Shown: positions 47,309 through 56,850 of the stretch, in pieces | Layout of the letters: every line of letters begins with the position of its first letter | Position numbering within the stretch: the stretch's first letter is position 1 | Translations under genes and position numbers: made by a program | Notes under the pieces: model-generated | The model's database searches: none | Told to the model about the DNA's origin: nothing | Seen by the model: the letters and a program-made list of their open reading frames with translations, nothing else | From: Mugil cephalus | Lineage: Eukaryota > Chordata > Actinopteri > Mugiliformes > Mugilidae | Length of the DNA: 64,000 nt | Assembly: GCF_022458985.1 (NCBI RefSeq) | Contig: NC_061786.1 | Span: 6,538,001 to 6,602,000 of the forward strand | Reading direction: 5' to 3'

Positions 47309-50067
47309 CAGTCAGTAGCGTCTCTATAGGAACTGCATGTGACCAGTTAAACACTGGCTTCCTGCTCACTGAATAGGAAACAACCCTCACACTCGGGAGC
47401 CAGTTTAGTGTAATACTTAGAGTGTGAGTTGATAAATTGTCCAATTTCATGGTTTAATACAAAATCAACCTTCATGTTGTCATGTTCATGTATGGTGTAG
47501 TTAAGTTAATTAGTTAAGTTTGCAACATTGTAATTGGTTTGAATCTTCCATAAAGGCCCTTTGTCAGTAGTATCATCAACATTAATACAATAGGACATAT
47601 GGTAGTTTGTTTTGCTAAACGTCAACCTTTTACTAGATACTATTTAGTGCTGACAATCTATGAATTTATGACACAGATAAAATGCTAATACTGAAATACT
47701 ACATTTTCTGGTCAATACAAATATGCCCACAACTATAATAACTACAAATCAAGCCTTCATAGACTGAAAGAGCTAATGTCTGTATTTCTCTATTTTGCTT
47801 TGTTTACCACAGAAAGATTTCTTGATTTGTTGTTTTGATTGCTAATGTCAATGCTCACGAGTCATAAACTTGGTAACCTTAAGCTACTATTTCACAGATT
47901 GGCCTCAGTACTACCTGGCATCATGAGAAATGAAGGTAGGGACAGTGGTACTGCCAGCTCTCTGCACAGGAAAATGTGTGTTGGCTGTTTGACATTTCAG
48001 AAGAAGTTGCCAGATGATATGAGGCTCTGTTTTGCATTTGCTGAATCAATCATGTGAGCTGTTTTAGAGGCACGAGGACAAAGCTATGAGAAGAGCAGCA
48101 CGGAAAAGTCAATACATTCCCTCGGCAGACTAAATAATCAAATGTGCCTGTTGATAGCACCTTTGGGCAAATACTCTCACAAGGGCTGTGAGTTATAAAG
48201 CAGTGAACTGTGGTGGAAGCTGAAAGTCCCTGGACTTCGGGTCAAATGATAACCAAAAAGTCTGAATATATATCGATATTCAAAGTGAAGTCAAAGGGTC
48301 AAGGTAAAAGCTTTCTCTCTCTCTTTCTCTTTGCAGTAAACACATCTCTATATCTTCAGTGTATTGTCTGGAGCTGACAGCCGCCCAACTCTGACACAAA
48401 GAGGTGTAGTGTTTTCTGCATTTGTGTGTGAGAAAGAGAGAGAGACATGGCAACTGAGAGGGGAAGGATAAAATGGAAACACAAAAGCTAATGTTAAGTG
48501 ATTACAGGATGGCAGGTTGACACTTTCTCTATGAGAGAGGTTTTTTGCATGTTCATAAACATCTGTCAGTAAGACACGTTTCTAATCACGTAAAACGTGC
48601 AGATTTAACCGTGAACATTTTGGGTGTGAGATCCAGACTGAACAGAGATGCATGAAACTGTTTCCAGTGTTCAGGATGAATAAATGACAACTACGAAAGT
48701 GAGTGAACAAGTGCGGTTGAGCAACTGGGCGACACATGCACAACAGCATACGCGCTGTTTGTGCAACAGTGTCAGGGTGTTCCATGCAAACGCACAGACA
48801 CACACTGACAAACAAAGTACAGCTTTGGATCAAGACCATGACTCCTTGACTTATATGAAGGATGAAATAGGTGTGTTACCTAATATCCATTATAAGCCAT
48901 GAATACAATGAAGGAGGGAAATCCATCTATTGGACTCCACTGAACCATTAATCATCAAATGTTTATACTACTGAAAAAACAAAAGAAAAAAGAAAAGAAA
49001 AAAACAACTCACCATTATGTTACTTTGCTAATAGCGGACGACAACTGCTCGATGTCTTGTAATTCTACATTTTTACATGCGCATGTTTATTTTATTTTAT
49101 TTTATTTTATTTTAACATGCTGAGCCTTTTTACTCTTTGGACAAGCTCACAACGTTTTGTATTGACAAGCAAAGAAAAGATGCAGGAATTACATTTCTGG
49201 ACAGTTTTAATTTATTATTTTACTTTTTACCATAAGCATTTGCTAAGCCACATAATGTATTGTTCTGGAAGATAAACAGAGGGAAATAATGATAATAAAA
49301 AAAATCAATGTAGAGTAATAACCAAAATGCAGTAACTACACAAGCACTAGCTAATTAAGGCTAACTTCGCTATTAGCGTTTGAGAAAGCTAATTTGGATT
49401 TTTTTTCCTGATTTCTTATAATTAAAAACTAATATTTATGCAAATTCCAAAGACTAAGCCGTCCCAAATATTATTATTTTCGTGTACTTATTTGCTATAC
49501 ACTTAAAATGAGTCAACAGCTAAATCTTTAATCACATTGAAGGTAAAAGTGAGGAGATAACACACAGTATCCTGGTAACCGCTAATTAGCCTAGCATAGT
49601 TGCTTAGCACTAACTCCAGCTGCTGCCGGCGCAGCCTTAGAGATAATCACGTTTTGTCTTGGTGGTTTGGGTCATAGATATCAAATAATGCTTAAAGCTG
49701 TAAAGAAATACGTCAAATATTAAAATATTTATTAATTTAAATATATATCTATTGGCATATAATGATGAATATGCTTGTGCAGATAGTACAAGCTAACGTG
49801 AAGCTCATTCGTTAACGTTATTTTATTAATGTCAGTGACTATTATTAGTATTAAAGGTTAAATTCAGGGCTTTTTAAGTTATGCAGAGTCTTATCTCAAA
49901 GTTTGACTTCAAACTACAGACACCTCTGTCTGTCTCTGACGGACTGTGACTGCTCTCTGTCTTTGTACGGAGGTTAAGGGTGGTTCTGGTTTAAAAGGTG
50001 TATAAACCTTCACATCCTGCTGGATTCATTCGGGACAAACACATCAATGAAAACTCACCGGCAACAT
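8436..50067 (-). CDS. ppp1r13b: ppp1r13b / ASPP1, apoptosis-stimulating protein of p53 (complete, 24 coding exons, 1080 aa)
   Basis: ASPP1 binds p53-family proteins and PP1 and promotes transcription of pro-apoptotic targets. Exons in order: 50059-50067, 37524-37671, 34940-35047, 32806-32867, 24450-24545, 21018-21074, 20744-20864, 20405-20484, 20128-20289, 19866-20006, 19589-19778, 19113-19241, 15333-15400, 14877-15069, 14549-14776, 14228-14440, 13807-13957, 13673-13710, 13221-13588, 12831-12968, 11478-11611, 10932-11098, 10603-10802, 8436-8477. They sum to 3243 bp, divisible by three, with GT-AG borders and matching phase throughout. Domains: RA-like N-terminus (~1-90), coiled coil (~110-330), Pro/Ser-rich middle with [14 protein letters not shown]1-binding RVKF at 873-876, ankyrin repeats (~900-1000) and SH3 (~1010-1067). 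[20 protein letters not shown] marks ASPP1 rather than ASPP2. Human ASPP1 has 1090 residues. Teleosts may carry two copies; I cannot say which this is. Confidence 0.97.
10932..12968 (-). CDS. ppp1r13b: ppp1r13b PP1-docking and ankyrin-repeat exons
   Basis: Exon 12831-12968 carries [16 protein letters not shown] with the PP1-docking RVKF and the first ankyrin helix ([14 protein letters not shown]). Exon 11478-11611 encodes an ankyrin repeat ([20 protein letters not shown], then NVNAADSDG). Exon 10932-11098 encodes [16 protein letters not shown], the loop [20 protein letters not shown] and CSQFLYG. Junction codons (TG|G for Trp, G|GT for Gly) are preserved. Residues match ASPP1 nearly throughout, so this is the best-conserved part of the gene. 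Confidence 0.96.
13221..19778 (-). CDS. ppp1r13b: ppp1r13b proline/serine-rich central exons
   Basis: Ten exons from 19778 down to 13221 encode residues ~329-854, the low-complexity middle. Recognisable ASPP1 islands are [13 protein letters not shown] (19589-19778), GYGTYPS and [13 protein letters not shown] (14877-15069), [20 protein letters not shown] (14549-14776), [12 protein letters not shown] (14228-14440) and [20 protein letters not shown] (13807-13957). The last exon, 13221-13588, is the most divergent and is rich in Asn, Ser and Pro. PRPLSPTK is the internal SH3-binding type motif of ASPP proteins. Confidence 0.93.
17005..17155 (+). repeat. Dispersed fish repeat, divergent copy
   Basis: It carries acattttgggata, then aaatatgaagctacaa and ggttagcttagcttagcata in that order. 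This order recurs, in reverse orientation, in the copies at about 18085-18325 and 32515-32640. It resembles a very common teleost intronic repeat; I give no family name. Confidence 0.5.
18085..18325 (-). repeat. Dispersed fish repeat, second copy
   Basis: Reverse-oriented relative of 17005-17155. It has tttgtgctaagctaact, then ttcatgttt, and ends in gcgaataagcgtatttcccg. Confidence 0.45.
19113..19241 (-). CDS. ppp1r13b: ppp1r13b exon with little similarity to the mammalian protein
   Basis: This 129-bp exon (acceptor gcag after 19242, donor gtgagt at 19112-19107) encodes a stretch including [20 protein letters not shown]. It enters in phase 1 from 19589 and leaves in phase 1 into 15400, which gives DSNN-T-NEAPWP, exactly as needed. 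A phase-neutral length (43 codons) means it could be skipped without a frameshift. I do not recognise this peptide from mammalian ASPP1. Its polypyrimidine tract is weak. Confidence 0.7.
19866..24545 (-). CDS. ppp1r13b: ppp1r13b coiled-coil exons
   Basis: Six exons (24450-24545, 21018-21074, 20744-20864, 20405-20484, 20128-20289, 19866-20006) encode residues ~110-328, a long Gln/Glu/Lys-rich helical region. Landmarks are [65 protein letters not shown] and [16 protein letters not shown], matching ASPP1 in order and spacing. This segment mediates self-association and partner binding in the family. Confidence 0.95.
21880..22140. mobile_element. GC-rich retroelement-like fragment
   Basis: This patch is sharply richer in C and G than its surroundings. 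It has phrases such as agacaagcaccagcgcagcc, catggtgccagtcccacg and cacaggaagcccccagccca, which recur in fish retroelement leaders as I remember them. There is no open reading frame of note. Assignment is tentative. Confidence 0.35.
24412..24441. repeat. (TG)15 microsatellite beside a splice donor
   Basis: On the transcribed strand this is (CA)n, starting about nine bases after the 5' splice site of exon 24450-24545. Confidence 0.9.
30877..30991. repeat. Complementary (TG)n and (CA)n pair
   Basis: (TG) at 30877-30915 is followed after 44 bp by (CA) at 30960-30991. The two can pair to form a stem of more than 30 bp. Confidence 0.85.
31437..31485. repeat. (AC)n microsatellite
   Basis: About 25 perfect AC units. 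The flanks contain repeated ctgactgacc / cagactgacc phrases, suggesting local slippage. Confidence 0.95.
32515..32640 (-). repeat. Dispersed fish repeat, third copy
   Basis: It contains agctgtttccctctgtttcc, ctttgtgctaagctaagcta, gtagcttcacatttttaac and gtggtatcagtcttcttt, the reverse complement order of the copy at 17005-17155. Confidence 0.5.
32773..32796. repeat. (TG)12 microsatellite beside a splice donor
   Basis: Reads as (CA)n on the transcript, starting within about ten bases of the donor of exon 32806-32867. Confidence 0.9.
32806..37671 (-). CDS. ppp1r13b: ppp1r13b N-terminal Ras-association-like exons
   Basis: Exon 37524-37671 encodes [20 protein letters not shown] and [12 protein letters not shown]. 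Exon 34940-35047 continues with [20 protein letters not shown], and exon 32806-32867 encodes [20 protein letters not shown]. Junction codons G|AG (Glu) and G|GA (Gly) keep the frame. This is the ubiquitin-like RA fold of ASPP1/2. Exon 32806-32867 (62 bp) is not a multiple of three and is framed by dinucleotide repeats. Confidence 0.93.
32961..32989. repeat. (AC)n microsatellite upstream of an exon
   Basis: Reads as (UG)n on the transcript, about 93 bases upstream of the acceptor of exon 32806-32867. It is complementary to the repeat just downstream of that exon. Confidence 0.9.
32990..34939. other. ppp1r13b intron, nothing coding seen
   Basis: AT-moderate sequence with an A-run at 34357-34372 and no recognised exon or element. 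Confidence 0.5.
35048..37523. other. ppp1r13b intron with a CpG-rich repeat-like block
   Basis: About 36430-36800 begins cagtttacatgcaacgg and contains several CpGs and a gtaggtggcg phrase. It resembles fish DNA-transposon-derived repeats, but I could not define both ends. Nothing coding was seen. Confidence 0.4.
41995..42111 (-). CDS. ppp1r13b: Candidate alternative first coding exon of ppp1r13b
   Basis: The frame starts [20 protein letters not shown], continues into a strongly basic run ([12 protein letters not shown]) and ends SKQW directly before a good donor (gtgagtga at 41994-41987). The 39 codons end in phase 0, the phase the exon at 37671 needs, giving ...SKQW-VILTVYL. The resulting protein would be 1116 residues, with a 39-residue basic leader replacing MLP. 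The surrounding 42112-42235 is CpG-rich, as at a promoter. I do not know this leader from other ASPP proteins; the exon is inferred from frame, donor and context. Confidence 0.5.
42108..42173 (-). CDS. Upstream ORF overlapping the alternative ppp1r13b start
   Basis: A 21-codon ORF begins at an ATG at 42173 and ends in a TGA at 42110-42108. A second in-frame ATG at 42122 has a strong initiation context (gccATGG). The stop and the ATG of the alternative first coding exon share bases in an ATGA overlap. This arrangement would make translation of the long form depend on leaky scanning or reinitiation. Confidence 0.4.
   Translation of the reverse strand: MRSETRASARRRLCLRAMVSQ
42112..42235 (-). 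promoter_or_regulatory. CpG-rich candidate alternative promoter of ppp1r13b
   Basis: Dense CpG (GGCGGCGGCGCGCC, CCGACCCGG, GCGCATGTGCG) stands out against the AT-rich surroundings. It lies immediately upstream of the alternative first coding exon. A G-run, 42320-42337, flanks it. No TATA box is evident. Confidence 0.4.
45285..45966. repeat. Segment bounded by a 27-bp direct repeat
   Basis: Positions 45285-45311 and 45940-45966 are identical over 27 bp (core gagaggcccttagaagtga). Inside, an acaccagcta-anta phrase recurs at about 45441 and 45561. The inner part near 45830-45940 is more CpG-rich. It could be an insertion or a local duplication. Confidence 0.5.
47259..47307. repeat. (AC)n microsatellite
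   Basis: About 24 perfect AC units in the first intron of ppp1r13b. Confidence 0.95.
50059..50067 (-). CDS. ppp1r13b: ppp1r13b canonical first coding exon (MLP)
   Basis: ATG TTG CCG directly precedes a strong donor (gtgagt at 50058-50053). It joins in phase 0 to give MLPVILTVYL, matching the MMPMILTV start of mammalian ASPP1. Only nine coding bases lie in this exon; the rest is 5' UTR extending to the right. Confidence 0.85.
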
Positions 50068-50700
50068 TCCTGCGGGTCAGTCCGATAGTCCTCCTGTCCC
50101 GTCAGAAAAAGAAAAAAAAAAACTTTCTTCTCCTTACTTTTCCTCCTCCCTTCGTTTGCGTGCGTGTTTTATATCGTTTCCAACGCTTTCAGATACTTTT
50201 CCATGCATCCAAGTCCTCCTCCTCCTCTTCTCTCTCTCTCTGAATCCGGCCAAATTTCCAGATGCAAGCAAACCTAAAACTCCAGCTCCTCTCCACTTTC
50301 CTCTTTCAATCCCTCCCTCTTCCTTCCTCTCTCCCCGTCACACACTCAGCTGTTTGAACCCCACAGGGGAAAATGCAGCTGTACGTTTAAAAATAATAAC
50401 CTGCAAACATCCGTTGTAGTCTCATTATGAAAATGTCACTGATTGCATCCTTTGATCAGCAGCGGGCGGTCCTCTGGTTTGTTCTGCGGGGTGAACTGGG
50501 TCACGATCATCCCTCCCATCTGGCCCCGGTCTACTCCTCCTCCTCCTCGTCTTCCTCCTCGGTCTCCTCCTCCTCTTCCTCACAATAAAAACCCCGTGGG
50601 TTCGATAAAACACGGAGCAAAAGTAGCAGGCGGGACACTGTCCACTGTAATAATCCATACCATTATCCGTAACACGTTATATCGTGTTGATTAAGAGCGC
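50068..50700 (-). promoter_or_regulatory. 5' UTR and probable promoter of ppp1r13b
   Basis: The sequence upstream of the MLP exon is purine-rich on the transcribed strand (GGA repeats at 50205-50243 and 50528-50582, read as CCT/CT on plus). I cannot place the transcription start. No TATA box at a convincing distance was seen. Confidence 0.4.
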
Positions 50701-53700
50701 CCTCTCTCGGCCGCATGAGCAACGAAAAACTTAAAACACCAGAATTCCTAATATTATCCCAGCAGGATCATTTTATATTTCTAATACACTGCTGCTGGGA
50801 CACACGGACTTAAAAACAGTGATGAAGAAAGTATTTAGGTATTTCACTTAACTAAAAGTTCTACTTTCACACCGTGAAATACTCTGAACACGTGTTGACA
50901 AAAGTAACTCAAGAAAACGTATGCGAATATAATCAGGAACTGTGCACAAAATATCAAAATAAAAGCACGCTTTGATGACGACCCTTATACTTGTCTTTTA
51001 CGGTATTTGTTTAAAATCCGTGATTCCTTTCAGTATTTAGTTTAATTTGAAAACATAACTTTAGTGCTTGCGCTCATTGTCTGTCCAAAAATAAAAGGAA
51101 AAGCACACTGAGACATTAAACCCTTATTAGTTCTCTTGTGCAGAAAAGCATTACATTTTATGAGTATGATCTTCTTTGTAATGTCGTCAGATATCAATAG
51201 TTTATAAAGTAGTACAATTTCCATGTTCTAGTCAAAAGTAGCTCCCAGAAATGGAAGTACTCGGTTAAATTTGTAGATGCTCAAAAAGTGCAGTTTAAAG
51301 TGGCTCTTGCAGGGCTCAGGGGTCTACTTTTTCCCCCATTTCATTCACAGCAGACTTTCAACCAAGACTCTTATTTTCTTTGGTTAGAGGAATCAATTTC
51401 AAACTGAAAATAAAAGAGATATAAAGATCTCAACTGTATATACACTGACCACACACGAGCTGAGAGCTGTTCATAGCTGTCAAAAATTCAGCAGATAATT
51501 ATAGGGCCGCAGCTGTTGAAGATGTTGTACGTGAGGGTTTGCCCTCAGCGTCATGACCTCTCATTTTAAAGTCGTAATTTACAAACCATAAAAACGTGGA
51601 ACCTTCGCAACTACTTTGCCGGAATTTTTTGTAGTTGTAAGTGTTTATGAGGGAAATGTTATTATTTTTTGTGATGTGGTTCACCGTTAGCACAGTCATA
51701 AATTCACAGTTCAAAAACCACTGCATGTGTCTTCTGGGTGGATCATTAAGAGCTGCGAGGGGCAGGACATTACCGCCCTCTACTGTCTATGAGCAGTCAA
51801 CACACAGGCGGAGGATCCCTGTGAACTTCACCTCTAGATTTTATTTACATCTCTAGTGTAGCAGCTGTTCGGTGTATTTGATTAAGTCATATTAACTTAA
51901 AAGCACAGACATATAGCTATGGCTTACCTTCTGGTGATAAGCGAGTAGTTTCACATCCACTCAGCTGAAACGAATACAGTCTAACCAAAAGTCCTGAGAT
52001 AAATAAATACTTTAATGTGATGTTCAACTTGTTTTCCCTTGAATGGAAAGCAGTCAGTGTTTTCTCTACATATTTCCTTGCTCAAGTCTCAGATTCAGTT
52101 TGTGGATATCTGTTGTATTCATCCGCTCTGGCCTTTTGTTCAAGGTTAGCTCCTGTGCGTGTTCGTTGTCAGGCCAATAATAAGTCAATAAGTCAGTCAA
52201 TAATAAAAAAAAAAAACAATCAACCTCCAATCATTCGCTGTCCTAAGTGACACTGCGCTTCCACTCCGACAGCCACATTCACGCGGCATCACCACGGCCA
52301 GAGGCGAGCTCGCCCACAGAGAGTTCACAGAGTTTAGGCTCAGCTTCGCACTGGCCAGCATCCTTTCACAGTCCAATCACGGTGACCTGGAACTGCTGCA
52401 CAAGCAAAACCGTGTGAGGCTAAATTACCAGAGAAAAACAAAAAAAAGTTTCCATTGGCATAATGGTCCTGATTTTTCATTATCGGACGTCATTATTGTC
52501 ATGATATATTTAGGAATTTGGGATAAATAAAGTATCTATCGATCTATCTTTCTTCAAGAATTTGATCAGTATTAAGCAAATAGACACTGGCTGACGCACT
52601 GAACTGAGTTGTCGAGATGAAAAACCTCCTGTTGTTCTGTGACAAACAGTCAAACACCAACATTTACAGTACTAAACACTTTAATTTTCCAATTTGACTA
52701 ATAGATTTTTTTTTCTCCATCAGACGGACATTGCACAAAGAGACAATCAATAAATAAATAAATAAATAACAGGTACAAACAGATACAGTTGACAAAGGGA
52801 AAGGAAACAAGATCCTACAGAAAAACAATAACATCACAGAGACCAAGATCTTACAAACACAGCAGCTGACCGAAGAATTACCCGGAGACAGACAACGACT
52901 ACGGCCACTAAGGTTTCGGTGGCAGCCACGTTGGCTCCACAGACACAGGAACACACCAAGTATTTGACAGATTGTCCTATTAATTAGTGAAAAGCTGGGC
53001 AGCAAAACAATCTTTGTGTTTTTGCGTTAGCGAAACATCAGCCTTCTTTTGTTAAATGCTAGGCTGAAGGCAGCATCCACACTAACACTTTTTTTTTTTT
53101 TTTTTTACTTTTTGCTTAATCTCTGTCCACATGAGTGTTTTAGTGTAATCTCGTTTTATATTATCTCCTGAAAACACGTGTCGCTCCACGTTTGGGACCC
53201 ATGATGCAGCTGGACACGGAAACAGTTGCAGATCGTTTCGACTAATATATTCCAGAGCAAAATGCAGAATTTAACTGCACAACAGCTACTAACACACACA
53301 ACAAAGACGACAACACTTGAAGTTTATCATCTGTGTTGGATTAACCACCGAGAAGTGAAGGGGGTTGTGAAATCGATCGGAAGGTCTGAAAGTGTCGGGT
53401 TTCTTCTGGTCCAGACTAAAACGCAACCACGGAGTTTTCAAAGTAAAAGTGTTTGTTAAGGTCACAGTTTTCGGGTTCGGAGCTGTGTGAATACTGAGGA
53501 GAAACGTCGAAAGGCTTAACATTTAAGCCTGTCGAATCTAAAAGTGTATCAGTGTGGATGCAGCCTAATAGCAAATCCTCTACTATCGTCCAACTGTGCA
53601 TCCAGGAGTGTTATCATGCAGATTACCACCCAATATAATCTACGCTTAATAGTCAGCAGGAGGATTATGATCTGATAGTGTATACTGCCATCGCTCATCG

Positions 53701-54789
53701 CTGTGTATGATTAAATATACAGGTATATGTATAGAGATTTTATTTGTTGTTAATGTTTGAGAGCTAACAGAATAATCTACCAAAATATTTAAGTGTTCCT
53801 TTGTTAATACATTCACCAACTGGGCTTTAATTTGTTGGTTCACTGGCATTGGTGACATTATGACGGTCAGCGCTGAACATTTACAGCCAACACAGATTCA
53901 CATCGTTTCTTTCTAGAGAAGCAGCCTACGGCTCCACTCTGGGACATATGTTATAGGTAGGTCAATTTTACTCTTGTTTGATAAAAGTGTGTCCCACGTT
54001 TGCATCAGACTGAGGACACTTTCCTCACGCTCATCTCTTTTTTTTTATCCTGACTTGCTGAAATTCTTCGTCACGTGCGCCTCGATCTGGCTGCAGGACG
54101 TCGATTTGGTCAGTGTGGATGGTTGGAAATGAATGAGCAAGTTTCAGGATTGTTGTTCAATAACTCAGCACTACTCTGAATGTACATGTTGTGAGCTTTT
54201 TTTTTTTTTTTTTTTGAGTATTTTTAGAGTTGTCGCTTAGAACGAATATCAAGCTGCTGTCAAACACACCAGGTCTACAGATGCTACATTGATCATGATG
54301 TCTGATCCAAAATTAAAGAGTTTGAAAGAGCAACTTGCAGGTTGTCAACTCAAGTCAATTGACGAGCATCTCTATCTGGGCCGAAGTAACAGCTTTTACT
54401 CCCGTTTATACCGATAAGCCTGCAAATGAGTCAGGAAATATAAAATGAAAAATTAGCCAAAGAGGTCAACTCACTAAATGACAGTTGCTCACATTCATTA
54501 TGGTGTAATCAGACACATTGATTTTAAATGAACTAAGGATTTAAATTGTAAAAATTTCAACCTGCAAGTTGCTGTTTAAAGTCAAACAATCTTCACTTGT
54601 AATAGTAAACAGTGAGAAGGTGAGCTTTGGAGCAGTTGTTTTGAATTTTTACAAACAAACAAGCTTTCAGTTCTGTCTGACTTTAATTCAAATAAAGAGT
54701 ATTCCTGGGTACTTTGCTACATGTTCGGGCGGGGTTACAAATCAAGGAACAGAGATAAAAACTTCTAACGCCTTCACTTTTTAAAATGC
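50701..54789. other. Intergenic DNA and probable 3' UTR of ptp4a
   Basis: No coding exon was recognised. It contains a LINE-like tail near 52490-52550 (ggataaataaagtatctatc), an (AAAT)n run at 52750-52769, T-runs at 53090-53107 and 54198-54217, and a MITE-like inverted-repeat element at 54329-54573. Confidence 0.5.
54329..54573. mobile_element. MITE-like element with 16-bp inverted termini
   Basis: AGCAACTTGCAGGTTG at 54329-54344 is the exact reverse complement of 54558-54573. The outer flanks (tttgaaag and the complement of tttaaagtcaaac) are partly similar, so the true ends may extend about 10-20 bp outward. No coding frame; no target-site duplication established. Confidence 0.5.
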
Positions 54790-56850
54790 CTACTGTACGC
54801 AGCAGCTCTGTCCGTTAGCGTCTTTGGAGCGCAGACACAGTTTGGGCTTGTAGTTCTCAAGGTAATGCAGCTGCTTGGCGTTAAGCGCTCCACGACGCTT
54901 CCTGGGGGGGAAAAAAAAAACGGAGACGTGATGCTCAAAAAGAAACGATATTCAAGAAGTGAGAGATGGATGTGTGGGCAGTTAAAAGGGCAGAACAAAA
55001 TGAAAGGAAGCAACACAAAGGAACCACGAGGACTGGTACTCACTGTCTGATTAAGTGCACTGCATCTTCATATTCCATCCCACACTCAATGAGAGCCAGG
55101 GCCACCAACACAGGAGCTCTGAGGACACATCCAGACAGTGTCACACATTTCGGATCAACTTCTCACAATGTCGCTAATTCTGTGACTCACATCGCCTGGT
55201 TTGTTTTTTGGTAATGTTTAAAGAAAGAAAAACATGAGCACAGCTAATGTTATTGACACACCAAGGAGAGCTATTGACGGCGTAGGGTGACTGTGACGCT
55301 GTCTCATATAGCCTGGACAAAAAGGTTTCACTTGTCCGCAGACTACAGTCAATGACCAGCTGGCACATGCATTCACGTGCCACTTCATTAGACACACTAG
55401 TGAAAACAAATGAAAATGCATTTCTTTAATATAACTCAGAGCTTTCATTTTGGAGGCTGTGGGCTGGTGTACTATTGAACTGTTCTGTGTTGTACTGACG
55501 TGTTTCTATTCCATTTCAGTGAGTGAGCTCAGCTAAATGTCCCTTTATACCACAAACTACATCCCCCAAAACGAGAAAATTATATCACCTTTCTGATTTC
55601 ACTTTAAACTGAAGATTATATCAGTGAATAAGAGGGATTTAGTGGAGCACTATCACATTAGAAAGGACTGTGCTTCAAAGAATGGAGTTCACTAGTGTTA
55701 CTAATGGTTTAGCAAGTGAGCGTACATTCCATGCTACGTAAAAGCGCACAACCCTTCCCAGCAAGTCACAAAACGAGAGCCACAGATGTTCAACGGCGGC
55801 CCGGCACCAGCGACGGCCGGCCATCAGCTTGGTGCGTCAAAGCTTTAACCAACAACGGAGGTTAAGTTAAAAGCAGATTACAGCGGCTGGTATTGTGCCA
55901 TTTTAAAAGAGGCCCACAACAGAGCTTAATACACAGAGCTGAACAAACTGCCCGTTCACTCCATGGTTTACATAACAGATTGCTTGCATATCTAAAATAA
56001 TTCCCTCACATGTAATGAACACAATACAAAAGCAAACCGCATTTCAGCTTCGTACTGACCGTCCCAGTCCGGCAACGCAGTGCACAGCCACACAGGAGCC
56101 GGGCTCCTCTCTGAACTTCGCCTGCAGCAGACTCAGCCAGTCATCAACAATCTGGTCTGGGGGGGCAGAGCCATCATCAAATGGCCAATCCTGGAAAAAG
56201 ACATGTCTTTATTGCAGACTACATATTGTTTGTGGTTTTGTGATCTTAAGTTGTTCTATTGCTGAAGAACGTTCTAGAAGTTGCTGCATCTAACCTGTAC
56301 TAACAGCTTTGGAAAATCAGCTGATGCCGTGCTATGTTCGCTGCTGCCAGTTTATAAAGAAAGTGCAAAGGAAGCTCTATAACCAGCCACTGTAGCATGA
56401 TTACAACACTTCATTACTGTACTCTGTTAAAGTGATTTATGTGTGTATTTATTTAGATGTTTGGGTCATCTAATCCCATAATGGCAGGGATGTACTTAGA
56501 CAGCTCTGAGTCATGATCCATCTCTTGTCTTCACTTATAAAAGACCAACAACACCCCAGGGTGTACTTACCACGACTTGTATGCCTTCTTGTTCCACTGG
56601 TGTCTTGTCATACGTGGCAGTGCACACCCTCACCACGGTGTTAACGCCAAATGCCTTGAGATCCTGCACAACAAAACACATTGAATTTACTGCAACACGA
56701 CCGTCTCTTCTTTCAGGATAAGAAATGACACATAGTAAGAGAAACACGTGGTACCTCTATGAATCTTCCCATTTGTGCATTGGTGGGATTGTGCGTGATG
56801 AGAAATCTCAGACAGTCGTAAGAAATCTCCACTGGAGCTGGTCGGTTCAT
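54790..56850 (-). CDS. ptp4a2: PTP4A/PRL protein tyrosine phosphatase, PTP4A2-like (complete, 168 aa)
   Basis: A small dual-specificity phosphatase, anchored to membranes by farnesylation, that also binds CNNM magnesium transporters. Exons in order: 56755-56850, 56571-56663, 56060-56190, 55044-55118 and 54790-54901. They total 507 bp, in frame, with GT-AG borders. The start reads [11 protein letters not shown], the usual PRL N-terminus. The general-acid region WPFDDG (from W65) and P-loop HCVAGLGR are present, with catalytic C101 and R107 and the family's Ala after Arg. C46, the regulatory cysteine in PRLs, is kept. A basic stretch [11 protein letters not shown] and the CAAX box CCVQ close the protein. 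Numbering with catalytic C101 and a CCVQ end fit PTP4A2 (167 aa) better than PTP4A1/3 (173 aa), but several residues are unlike the mammalian forms, so the paralog call is tentative. Confidence 0.93.

Larger units (their letters stand above)
37672..50058. other. First ppp1r13b intron(s), containing the alternative first exon
   Basis: Apart from 41995-42235, no exon was recognised. Repeats include CT/CA at 38911-38955, C-run/CT at 44269-44299, (AC)n at 47259-47307 and (TTTTA)n at 49088-49114. A direct 27-bp repeat occurs at 45285-45311 and 45940-45966. Confidence 0.5.
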
